DNA from: Nocardioides insulae DSM 17944
Lineage (GTDB): Bacteria; Actinomycetota; Actinomycetes; Propionibacteriales; Nocardioidaceae
NCBI RefSeq assembly: GCF_000422825.1
Contig: NZ_AUGU01000013.1
Location: 186,001-250,000 of the forward strand
Length of the DNA stretch: 64,000 bases
Reading direction: 5' to 3'
Part shown: positions 25,527-33,067 of the stretch, in pieces
How positions within the stretch are numbered: the stretch's first letter is position 1
How the letters are laid out: each line of letters begins with the position of its first letter
The notes under the pieces: generated by a model
The model's database searches: none
What the model was told of the DNA's origin: nothing
Seen by the model: the letters and a program-made list of their open reading frames with translations, nothing else
Made by a program: the position numbers and the translations under genes

Positions 25527-28223
25527 TCACTGGGGAATGGTGTCGCCGGGCAGAGCGGCCATCCGGCGTACGAACCAGTCGGACCGGGGGTCGGCGACCG
25601 GCTCGACGCGGGCGGAGGCGGCCAGCACGTTGGCGCCGTCGACCCCGGCGAGCACCAGCCCCAGTTCGAGGCCGCTGACCTGGGGCAGGTCGTTCTGCAG
25701 TTCGGAGACCCGCCGGATCAGGCGTTCGACGTCATCGACGTCGACCACCTCGCTGCCTCGGTAGCCGAAGAGCATCGGCGAGGCCTTGAGTTCGCGCACC
25801 ATCGAGGTGGCGTCGCGCTGGCTCAGCGGGGGGATGCGGTAGGACCGGTCGGCGAGCAGCTCGCTGAGCGGGCCGGAGATCCCGAAGGAGACCACGGGAC
25901 CGAACAGCGGGTCCTCCATCGACCGGATGGTGAGGGGTACGCCGGGTGGCGCGACCCGCTGGACGATGAAGCCGGCCTTCTCCGGCTGCTGGATCAGCTC
26001 GGTGAGCTGGTTCCACGCGTCGACCATGTCCTCGGGATTGTCGATCCCCCGCACCACGTGGGCCTGGTCGGGACGCTCCCGGAGGTGCTCCGCGGTGGCC
26101 TTGAGCACGACGTCCCAGCCGAGCTCGGCCCCGGCGGCGACCGCCTCGTCGGCGCTGGCGACCGGGACGGAGCGCCACAGGGTGATGTCGTAGGCGGCGA
26201 GCAGCTCGGTGAGGTCGGCCTGCCGGATCTGTCCGCCGTTGGGCTCGGCGGAGAGGGCGCGGTTGACGATGAGCCGGGCGGCGGCGATGTCGGCCTCGCC
26301 GTCGTCGGGAGCCTGCTGGTCGGGGGTGCGCAGCCACACGCTGTAGTCGACGACCTTGGCCAGGGCCCGCACGGCGCTCTCCACGGCCGGGTAGGACGGC
26401 ACCGAGCCGCGACCTGCGGTGGAGCCCGCGACGTCGGGCACCCGCAGCAGCTCCGGCACACCCTCGGCCCCCAGGAAGGAGGAGACCAGCGGCTTGTCGG
26501 ACTGCTCCCCCACCGCGGCGAGCACGTTGGCGATGTCCTCGCCGGACACGTTCAGCGGCGGGATGTACACCGCGATCACGGCGTCCACCTCGGGGTCGTC
26601 GATGGCCGAGTCGAGCGCGTCCTCGAAGTCCTCGGCGGTCGGCTCGGCGGACAGTGCGATCTGCTTGTTGACCACCAGGCCGACCCCGGCCGCAGCGTCG
26701 GCGGCCAGCAGGCCGAGTGCGTCGGAGTTGCCGACGATCCCCACCCGGCGGCCCCGTGGCAGCGGCTGGTGGGCCAGCAGCTGGGCGACGTCGAACATGT
26801 CCTCCAGGGTGTCGACCTGGAGGACGCCGGCCTGCCGGAACATCGCGTCGACCGCCTGCTGGGGCGCCGCGATCCGGCGTACGGCGTGGCCCATCGGCAC
26901 GCCCTGGGTGGTGCGGCCGGAGCGGACGGCGACGATCGGCTTGCGCAGCGAGACCCGGCGGGCGATCCGGGAGAACTTCCGGGGGTTACCGATCGACTCG
27001 AGGTACATCATCACGACCTCGGTGGTGTCATCACCCTCCCAGTACTGGAGGAGGTCGTTGCCGGACACGTCGGCGCGGTTGCCGGCGCTGACGAAGGTGG
27101 ACAGGCCCAGACCACGCTGCGACACCTTCTCCAAGATGGCCGAGCCGAGCGCACCGGACTGGCAGAAGAAGCCGGCCCGGCCTCGAGGGGGCATCACCGA
27201 GGAGAGCGAGCCGTTGATCTTCACCGACTGGTCGGTGTTGATGATCCCGAGCGCGTTGGGGCCGATCAGGCGCAGACCATAGCTGCGGGCCAGGCCGACC
27301 AGCCGGCGCTGCCGGCGACGGCCCTCCTCGCCGGTCTCGGCGAATCCGCTGGAGATGACCACCAGCCCATGCACGCCCTTCGCGGCACAGTCCAGGACGA
27401 CGTCCTGGACCGCCTCGGCGGGCACCGCGACGATCGCCACGTCGACCTCGTCGGGGATGTCCTGCACCGACTTGTACGCCGGCAGCCCGGACACCGCAGA
27501 ACTGTGCGGGTTGACGACGTAGACCCGACCGGAGAAGTCGGCGGTCACCATGTTGCGCACCAGCAACTGACCGATCGTCTCCTGCCGCCGGCTGGCCCCG
27601 ATGATGGCGACCGAGGAGGGGTTGAGGAAGCGGTGGATGGAGGCCGCTTCGGCGACGTGCTCGCGTCCCTGCATGACCCCGATGGCGGTCTCGGTGGGCT
27701 CGATCGGGAAATCGAGGGAGATGACGCCGTCCTCGTATCCGCTGGCCACCTTGTAGCCGGCGTCCCGGAAGGTCTGGATCATCCGGTTGTTGTCGGGAAG
27801 CACGTCGGCGATGAACCGGGAGATGCCGCGCTCCCGTGCCGCCTGGGCGAGGTGCTCGAGCAGGATCTGCGCGATCCCTCGGCCCTGGTGGCGGTCCTCG
27901 ACCAGGAAGGCGACCTCGGCCTCGCCGGGCCGGACGACGTCGAAGCGGCCGACCGCGATCATCCGCCCCTGGAGGGTCAGCACGAAGGCGACCCGGTCCC
28001 GATGGTCCACGTGGGTGAAGCGCTCGATGTCGCGATCGGAGAGCCGCGGCATCGGGGAGAAGAACCGGTAGTACTTCGACTGGTCGGAGACCCGGGCGTA
28101 GAACTCCACCAGGAGATCGCGGTCATCCGCGCGGATCGGCCGGATGTGCGCCGTCCTTCCGTCGCGGAGCAGGACGTCTGCCTCCCAGTGCGCGGGAGGT
28201 GCGGGCACGTCAGCCGAAGTCAC
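25527..28223 (-). CDS. GNAT acetyltransferase / NDP-forming acyl-CoA synthetase fusion (Pat-like)
   Basis: An 898-residue two-part protein. The N-terminal GNAT domain (residues about 15-195) contains VAFLVEDRHQGRGIAQILL, the acetyl-CoA-binding R/Q-x-x-G-x-G/A loop. Behind it lies an ADP-forming acyl-CoA synthetase-like region: CoA-binding domain (SVAIIGASRRQETIGQLLV, VNPHSSAVSGL), ligase domain (LRLIGPNALGIIN, FFCQSGALGSAIL) and an ATP-grasp domain at the end (VLKATAEHLRERPD). In studied homologues such as E. coli PatZ and Streptomyces PatA the synthetase part is a regulatory sensor and the GNAT acetylates lysines, for instance in acetyl-CoA synthetase. Start: GTG 28223, seven bases after TACATT, probably leaderless. 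Confidence 0.88.
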   Translation of the reverse strand: MTSADVPAPPAHWEADVLLRDGRTAHIRPIRADDRDLLVEFYARVSDQSKYYRFFSPMPRLSDRDIERFTHVDHRDRVAFVLTLQGRMIAVGRFDVVRPGEAEVAFLVEDRHQGRGIAQILLEHLAQAARERGISRFIADVLPDNNRMIQTFRDAGYKVASGYEDGVISLDFPIEPTETAIGVMQGREHVAEAASIHRFLNPSSVAIIGASRRQETIGQLLVRNMVTADFSGRVYVVNPHSSAVSGLPAYKSVQDIPDEVDVAIVAVPAEAVQDVVLDCAAKGVHGLVVISSGFAETGEEGRRRQRRLVGLARSYGLRLIGPNALGIINTDQSVKINGSLSSVMPPRGRAGFFCQSGALGSAILEKVSQRGLGLSTFVSAGNRADVSGNDLLQYWEGDDTTEVVMMYLESIGNPRKFSRIARRVSLRKPIVAVRSGRTTQGVPMGHAVRRIAAPQQAVDAMFRQAGVLQVDTLEDMFDVAQLLAHQPLPRGRRVGIVGNSDALGLLAADAAAGVGLVVNKQIALSAEPTAEDFEDALDSAIDDPEVDAVIAVYIPPLNVSGEDIANVLAAVGEQSDKPLVSSFLGAEGVPELLRVPDVAGSTAGRGSVPSYPAVESAVRALAKVVDYSVWLRTPDQQAPDDGEADIAAARLIVNRALSAEPNGGQIRQADLTELLAAYDITLWRSVPVASADEAVAAGAELGWDVVLKATAEHLRERPDQAHVVRGIDNPEDMVDAWNQLTELIQQPEKAGFIVQRVAPPGVPLTIRSMEDPLFGPVVSFGISGPLSELLADRSYRIPPLSQRDATSMVRELKASPMLFGYRGSEVVDVDDVERLIRRVSELQNDLPQVSGLELGLVLAGVDGANVLAASARVEPVADPRSDWFVRRMAALPGDTIPQ

Positions 28224-28230
28224 GACCCGA

Positions 28231-28236
28231 AATGTA
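28231..28236 (-). promoter_or_regulatory. -10 element of a leaderless promoter (GNAT/synthetase gene)
   Basis: TACATT on the minus strand lies seven bases before the GTG at 28223. No ribosome site separates them. Confidence 0.5.
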
Positions 28237-28406
28237 CCCGCCCACCGCAGGGATTCCCGAGTGCCGCCATGGGGAGCCGATCCCCACGGCAGATTGTGCA
28301 CAGTTCCGCGTCCCGAACCGTGGAACCGTTTCTAAATGGCCTGGAACGTATGCAATCCTTCGTGACGTCCACCACGTTGCCCTGAATGCGTTCTCGAGGA
28401 GCACCC

Positions 28407-28688
28407 ATGGCCACACCCACCGGAACGAACCGCATGCGCGAACCCGTCCGCCGCCCCGGCATCTGGATCGCCCTGGTCCTGATCACGCTCGCCGGGGTGC
28501 CCTTCTACCTCCCGGAGGGCACCATCGACCCCATCGTGCTGGGCATCCCACTGTGGATCCTGGGCTCGGTCCTGGCCGCCGTACTCCTCTCGGCCGTCGT
28601 GTGCTGGGTCTGCCTGCGTGGCTGGTCGTTGGTCGAGGACGCCGAAGAGGCCGAGCGTGCCGAGCAACTCAAGGCGGCACAGCGATGA
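28407..28688 (+). CDS. small DUF3311-like membrane protein, symporter partner
   Basis: A 93-residue protein with two membrane segments (residues about 19-37 and 45-68) and a charged C-terminal tail (EDAEEAERAEQLKAAQR). It ends inside the start of the sodium:solute symporter gene (ATGA overlap). Small two-helix proteins of this DUF3311/DUF997 kind commonly precede SSS transporters (compare YhdT with PanF) and probably help their assembly. GAGGAGCACCC upstream of ATG 28407 is the ribosome site; the frame extends to 28386 without one. It is the first gene of the operon through 33033. Confidence 0.75.
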   Translation: MATPTGTNRMREPVRRPGIWIALVLITLAGVPFYLPEGTIDPIVLGIPLWILGSVLAAVLLSAVVCWVCLRGWSLVEDAEEAERAEQLKAAQR

Positions 28689-30217
28689 ACGACCTGGCCT
28701 TCGCCGGTACGGCCGGTGTGATCGTTCTCGTCGCCTACGCGGCGATCATGCTCCTGGTGGGCTTCCTGGCCGGACGCGAGCGCCCGGGTTCCAACAAGAG
28801 CGTCCGCGGGTACTACCTGGCCGGCAACGGCCTCGGGCTGGTCGCCCTCTTCTTCACGCTCTACGCGACGCAATACAGCGGGAACTCCGTCGTGGGCTAT
28901 GCACCCACCGGATATCGCATGGGCGTGGCCTGGTGGCAGTCGGTGCCGTTCATGACCAGCATCATCGTGATCTACCTGCTGTTCGCGCCTCGGCTCTACG
29001 TCATCGCCAAGCGGGAGGGGTTCGTCACGCCCGTGGACTGGATCCGACACCGGTTCCGCTCCTCGGCCGTGGCCCTCCTCGCCACGATCCTGATGCTGTG
29101 GGGTCTGGGCAACTACCTGCTCGAACAACTGGTCGCGATGGGCCACGCGATCGCCGGCCTGACCGGGGAGACGATCCCCTACCAGTTGGGCGTGGTGGGC
29201 TTCGTCGTGGTCATGCTCGTCTACTCCTGGGCCGGCGGCATGCGGGCGGTGGCCTACACCGATGTCATGCAAGGCATCGCCCTCCTGGTCGGCATCTTCG
29301 CGCTGCTGTTCGGGGTGCTCTACCTGGTCGGCGGCGACCTGGGCAGCGTGACCCAGCAGCTGCGCGAGAGCGATCCCGCCAAGATCGGGGTCCCCGACAT
29401 GGACACCTCGATCAACTGGTTCTCGATGATCGTGATGATCGGCTTCGGTGCCGCGATGTACCCCCACGCCATCCAGCGGATCTATGCCGCCAGATCCGAG
29501 CGGACCCTCAAGCGATCGCTCGCCGCGATGGCCTGGATGCCGCTGCTCACCACCGGTGTGGTCTGTGTGGTCGGGATCGTCGGCATCGTGCTGGTGCCCG
29601 GGCTCTCCGATTCCGAGTCCGAGCAGCTCGTGGGCATCCTGGCCAACCGGGTGGCCGACATCAATCCGCTGTTCTGGGTGATCATGGTGATCTTCTTCGG
29701 CGGCGTCGTCGCCGCGATCGTCTCCACCGCCGACTCAGCCCTGCTGAGCTTCTCCTCGGTCGTCTCCAGGGACATCTACGCCCGTTACATCGGCCGCGAG
29801 TCCAGCGAGCGCGCCCAGGTGATGGTCGGCAAGGTGGCCGGCGTGATCGCCATCGCGATCCTGCTCGTCCTCGCCTGGAACCCGCCGGGTTCCCTGTACG
29901 ACATCTTCGTGCTCAAGATGGAGCTGATCTCCCAGATCGCACCGGCGTTCATCCTCGGGCTCTACTGGAAGCGGCTCTCCGCCTGGCCGGTGTTCCTCGG
30001 CATGCTCACCGGAGCACTGGTGGCCAGCGCGCTCACGATCGTCGGGTCCGACGGCTGGCACGGCGTACCCGGCGGACTGATCGGTCTCGGCGCCAACGTC
30101 GTGATCTGCGTCGTCGGTTCGCTCCTCCTCCCCCATCGCGACCCGGAGTCGGCCGACACCGAGCACTACGTGACCCCGGCGGCCCTCGCGACTCCCCCGG
30201 CTCGGGTGGAGGCGTGA
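28685..30217 (+). CDS. sodium:solute symporter (SSS family)
   Basis: A 510-residue integral membrane transporter with about 13 helices, matching the SSS family length. Recognisable segments: KSVRGYYLAGNGLGLVALFF near the start, YTDVMQGIALLVGIFALLFG, GAAMYPHAIQRIYAARS and VSTADSALLSFSSVVSRDIY, where the Ser/Thr-rich part is the usual Na+ site region. It would import an organic acid or related solute with Na+. Start ATG 28685 overlaps the upstream stop by four bases, and its own TGA overlaps the GntR start in the same way, so the three are coupled. A CoA-transferase and an HMG-CoA-lyase-like enzyme downstream point to a carboxylic acid substrate. Confidence 0.88.
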   Translation: MNDLAFAGTAGVIVLVAYAAIMLLVGFLAGRERPGSNKSVRGYYLAGNGLGLVALFFTLYATQYSGNSVVGYAPTGYRMGVAWWQSVPFMTSIIVIYLLFAPRLYVIAKREGFVTPVDWIRHRFRSSAVALLATILMLWGLGNYLLEQLVAMGHAIAGLTGETIPYQLGVVGFVVVMLVYSWAGGMRAVAYTDVMQGIALLVGIFALLFGVLYLVGGDLGSVTQQLRESDPAKIGVPDMDTSINWFSMIVMIGFGAAMYPHAIQRIYAARSERTLKRSLAAMAWMPLLTTGVVCVVGIVGIVLVPGLSDSESEQLVGILANRVADINPLFWVIMVIFFGGVVAAIVSTADSALLSFSSVVSRDIYARYIGRESSERAQVMVGKVAGVIAIAILLVLAWNPPGSLYDIFVLKMELISQIAPAFILGLYWKRLSAWPVFLGMLTGALVASALTIVGSDGWHGVPGGLIGLGANVVICVVGSLLLPHRDPESADTEHYVTPAALATPPARVEA

Positions 30218-30897
30218 GCGAGTCCGTCGACGCGCCGTACGCACGGCTGCGCCGAGACCTCCTGGGAGGCCGGTACGCCGAGGGGGACTGGCTGCGGGAG
30301 AGCACCCTGGCCGAGCAGCTCGGCACCTCCCGCACCCCCGTGCGCGACGCGCTGCGTCAGCTGCACGGCGACGGGCTCGTCGAGCTCATCCCGAACCGCG
30401 GCGCCCGCGTGACCGGCTACGTGCACGCCGCACCCGACGACATCGCGGACCTGCGCACCCTGCTCGAGGGGTACGCCGCGCGTCGGGCCGCCGAGTCCGG
30501 CGCCGCCGACCTCGCCCGTCTGGAGGAGTTGTGCGCGGCGATGGAGACGGCCTATGCGCGGCCCGGGGATTCCTCGGCCGAGCTCACCGACCTCAACCTG
30601 GCCTTCCACGCCGAGATCCACCGCGGCGCCGGCAACGCACTACTACCCGGCGTGCTCGAGGGGATCATCGCGATCGGCCTGGTGCGCCGCGCCTTCCACA
30701 GCTACGACGACGAGCGCACCCGGCTCAGCTTCATCCAGCATCGAGAACTCCTCCGCGCCCTCTCCGCCCGAGACGGGGACTGGGCGGAGGCGGTCATGGT
30801 CGCCCACATCCGGGGCGCCCACGACGCCGTGCACCATTCGACCCCCCAGCCAGACCCCTCACCCCACCCCGAAACCCGGAGGCCCACCCATGTCTGA
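30214..30897 (+). CDS. GntR-family transcriptional regulator (FCD/FadR type)
   Basis: A 227-residue regulator with an N-terminal winged helix (LAEQLGTSRTPVRDALRQLHGDGLVELIPNRGARV, shown in parts: LGTSRTPVRDALRQL) and a C-terminal all-helical FCD ligand domain, where Asp/His metal ligands can be expected in DLNLAFHAEIHRGAGN and FIQHRELLRAL. FCD regulators respond to organic acids. GTG 30214 overlaps the symporter stop (GTGA), and its own end overlaps the CoA-transferase start by eight bases. The repressor is thus encoded inside the operon it most likely controls, through a site I could not pin down upstream of 28407. Confidence 0.88.
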   Translation: MSESVDAPYARLRRDLLGGRYAEGDWLRESTLAEQLGTSRTPVRDALRQLHGDGLVELIPNRGARVTGYVHAAPDDIADLRTLLEGYAARRAAESGAADLARLEELCAAMETAYARPGDSSAELTDLNLAFHAEIHRGAGNALLPGVLEGIIAIGLVRRAFHSYDDERTRLSFIQHRELLRALSARDGDWAEAVMVAHIRGAHDAVHHSTPQPDPSPHPETRRPTHV

Positions 30898-32122
30898 GAC
30901 CCGGACCGAGACCCCCCGCCCCGCCGAGTCCGGCGGCCCGCTCGCCGGCTACCGCGTGATCGAGGCCGGCACCCTCATCGCCGGCCCTTTCTGCGGCCAG
31001 CTGCTCGGTGACTTCGGAGCCGAGGTGATCAAGGTCGAGGACCCGCGGCACGGCGACCCGATGAGGGGCTGGGGCACCCGCACCGCCGACGGCACCGCGC
31101 TGAGCTGGCCGGTCATCGCGCGCAACAAGCGCTCGGTCACCTGCGACCTGCGCTCGGAGCGGGGGCAGCAGTTGATGCGCGACCTGATCGCCACCGCCGA
31201 CGTACTGGTGGAGAACTTCCGGCCGGGCACCCTCGAGCGTTGGGGCATGGGGTACGACGAGCTGCGGGCGATCAACCCCGGCCTGGTGGTCGTGCGCGTC
31301 ACCGGGTATGGCCAGACCGGGCCGTATGCCTCCCGGGCCGGCTTCGGCTCGGTGGGCGAGGCGATGGGCGGGGTCCGCTACATCAGCGGGGAGCCGGACC
31401 GCGCCCCGAGCAGGATCGGCATCACCCTGGGCGACTCGCTGGCCGGCACGTTCTCCGCCTACGGCGCGGTGATGGCGCTGCTCGCCCGGGAGCGCACCGG
31501 TCAGGGGCAGGTCGTGGACACCGCGATCTACGAGGCGGTCTTCGCCCTGATGGAGTCGCTGATCGCCGAGTGGCAGCACGCCGGCCACCGTCGCGAGCGC
31601 ACCGGCCCGATCCTGCCCGGGGTCGCGCCCAGCAACGTCTACCCCACCGCGGACGACTCGCAGATCATCATCGGCGCCAACCGCGACACCGTCTTCGTCC
31701 GCCTGTGCGAGGCGATGGGCCGCCCCGAGCTGGGCACCGAGGGCCCCTACGTCACGCACGAGGGACGCGGTGAGCACCAGACCGAGCTGGACGAACTGAT
31801 CGCCGACTGGACGCGTACCCAGGCCGCCGACGACGTCCTGGAGACCCTGCACGAGGCGGGGGTCCCGGCGGGCCTGATCTACACCGCCGAGGACATGCTC
31901 GCCGACCCGCACTTCGCTGCCCGGGAGGCGATCACCACCCTCACCCACCGCACCCTGGGAGACTTCAGCATGCAGAACGTCACGCCCAAACTCTCCGGCA
32001 CCCCCGGCGCGCTGCGCTGGGTCGGCCCCGAGCTGGGCGAGCACAACGACGAGGTGTACGGCGGCCTGCTCGGACTGGACGAGGCCACCCGTCGTCAGCT
32101 CGCCGACGACGGCGTCATCTGA
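30890..32122 (+). CDS. CaiB/BaiF family CoA-transferase (class III)
   Basis: A 410-residue class III CoA-transferase. Family features: GYRVIEAGTLIAGPFCGQLL and LGDFGAEVIKVEDPRHGDPMR at the N-terminus, NKRSVTCDL, LVENFRPGTLERWG, VTGYGQTGPYASRAGF, and ITLGDSLAGTFSAYGA, whose Asp is the expected catalytic residue forming the aspartyl-CoA thioester. It moves CoA from a donor such as succinyl-CoA to a carboxylic acid. GGAGGCCCACCC precedes ATG 30890. Gene order with an HMG-CoA-lyase-like enzyme resembles the human SUGCT activity, which makes HMG-CoA or glutaryl-CoA from free acids. Other dicarboxylates such as citramalate or itaconate remain possible. Confidence 0.9.
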   Translation: MSETRTETPRPAESGGPLAGYRVIEAGTLIAGPFCGQLLGDFGAEVIKVEDPRHGDPMRGWGTRTADGTALSWPVIARNKRSVTCDLRSERGQQLMRDLIATADVLVENFRPGTLERWGMGYDELRAINPGLVVVRVTGYGQTGPYASRAGFGSVGEAMGGVRYISGEPDRAPSRIGITLGDSLAGTFSAYGAVMALLARERTGQGQVVDTAIYEAVFALMESLIAEWQHAGHRRERTGPILPGVAPSNVYPTADDSQIIIGANRDTVFVRLCEAMGRPELGTEGPYVTHEGRGEHQTELDELIADWTRTQAADDVLETLHEAGVPAGLIYTAEDMLADPHFAAREAITTLTHRTLGDFSMQNVTPKLSGTPGALRWVGPELGEHNDEVYGGLLGLDEATRRQLADDGVI

Positions 32123-32148
32123 CCGGCTCGCGCGAAGGAGGAATCAGC

Positions 32149-33033
32149 ATGACGATCGAGATCTGTGAGGTCGGCCCGCGCGACGGGCTGCAGAACGAAC
32201 CCGAGGTGCTCGGTGCCCAGGTGCGGGCCGAGTTGGTCACCCGGCTGGGCCGGACCGGCGTGCCGCGCATCGAACTGGGCAGCTTCGTCAACCCGAAGCG
32301 GGTCCCCCAGATGGCCGACCCCGAGGTCGTCGACGGCCGCGCGGAGCTGCCCGACGGCGTGACCAGATCAGCGCTGGTGCTCAACGAGCGCGGCTACGAC
32401 CGGCTCACCGACACCGCCGTCAGCGAGGTGCACATCGCGTTCTGCGTCACCGAGACGTTCAACCAGCGCAACCAGGGATGCAGCGTCGAGGAGTCGGCGA
32501 CCGCGACCCGGCGCATCATCGAGCGTGCCCGGGCGGACGGGCGGCGGGTCACGGTGACCCTGGCCGCGTCGTTCGGGTGCCCCTTCGAGGGTGAGGTCGA
32601 CCCCGGCCGGGTGCTCGGCCTCGCCGAGGAGATCGCGACCGCGGACGAGATCCTGTTCGCGGACACGATCGGGGTCGGCGTACCCCGGCAGGTGAAGCGC
32701 CTGCTCGGCGGTGCTGCCCATCTCGGCCGCCCCCTGGGGCTGCACCTGCACAACACCCGCAACACCGGGTACGCCAACGCCTACGCGGCGGTCGAGGCGG
32801 GCGTGAGCGTCCTGGACGCCTCGGTCGCCGGGCTGGGCGGGTGCCCGTTCGCGCCGAACGCCACCGGCAACATCGCCACCGAGGACCTCGTCTACCTGCT
32901 CGAACGCGAGGGCGTGGACACCGGGGTGGACCTGGACGCCGTGATCGGTGTGAGCCGCTGGGTGGGCGAGATCCTCGGCCGCGAGCTGACCGGCCTGCTG
33001 CACCGCGCCGGCCCCTTCCCGGCGAGCCCCTGA
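32149..33033 (+). CDS. hydroxymethylglutaryl-CoA lyase-like enzyme
   Basis: A 294-residue DRE-TIM metallolyase. EICEVGPRDGLQNEPEVL holds the catalytic Arg-Asp pair, SFVNPKRVPQMAD follows, metal-ligand His appear in LHLHNTRNTGYAN, and the glycine-rich lid cysteine motif is GLGGCPFAPNATGN. The enzyme class cleaves HMG-CoA to acetyl-CoA and acetoacetate, as in leucine degradation, but related lyases act on other 3-hydroxy-3-methylacyl-CoAs. AAGGAGGAATC precedes ATG 32149. No other leucine-degradation gene (isovaleryl-CoA dehydrogenase, methylcrotonyl-CoA carboxylase) is next to it; instead it follows a CoA-transferase, so an exogenous acid is the more likely source of its substrate. Confidence 0.88.
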   Translation: MTIEICEVGPRDGLQNEPEVLGAQVRAELVTRLGRTGVPRIELGSFVNPKRVPQMADPEVVDGRAELPDGVTRSALVLNERGYDRLTDTAVSEVHIAFCVTETFNQRNQGCSVEESATATRRIIERARADGRRVTVTLAASFGCPFEGEVDPGRVLGLAEEIATADEILFADTIGVGVPRQVKRLLGGAAHLGRPLGLHLHNTRNTGYANAYAAVEAGVSVLDASVAGLGGCPFAPNATGNIATEDLVYLLEREGVDTGVDLDAVIGVSRWVGEILGRELTGLLHRAGPFPASP

Positions 33034-33067
33034 CCCAGCCGTCGGTGCCACCGGGGAGAATGCCCCC

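Noticed and set aside
28321..28347. Direct repeats TGGAAC at 28321 and 28342 as a possible GntR operator
   Set aside because: FCD-type GntR factors bind palindromes. These are 6-base direct repeats 21 bases apart, and no symmetrical partner was found.
26058..28385. 775-codon plus-strand open frame
   Set aside because: Antisense to the GNAT/acyl-CoA synthetase gene, which has complete motifs; composition is typical of a shadow frame.
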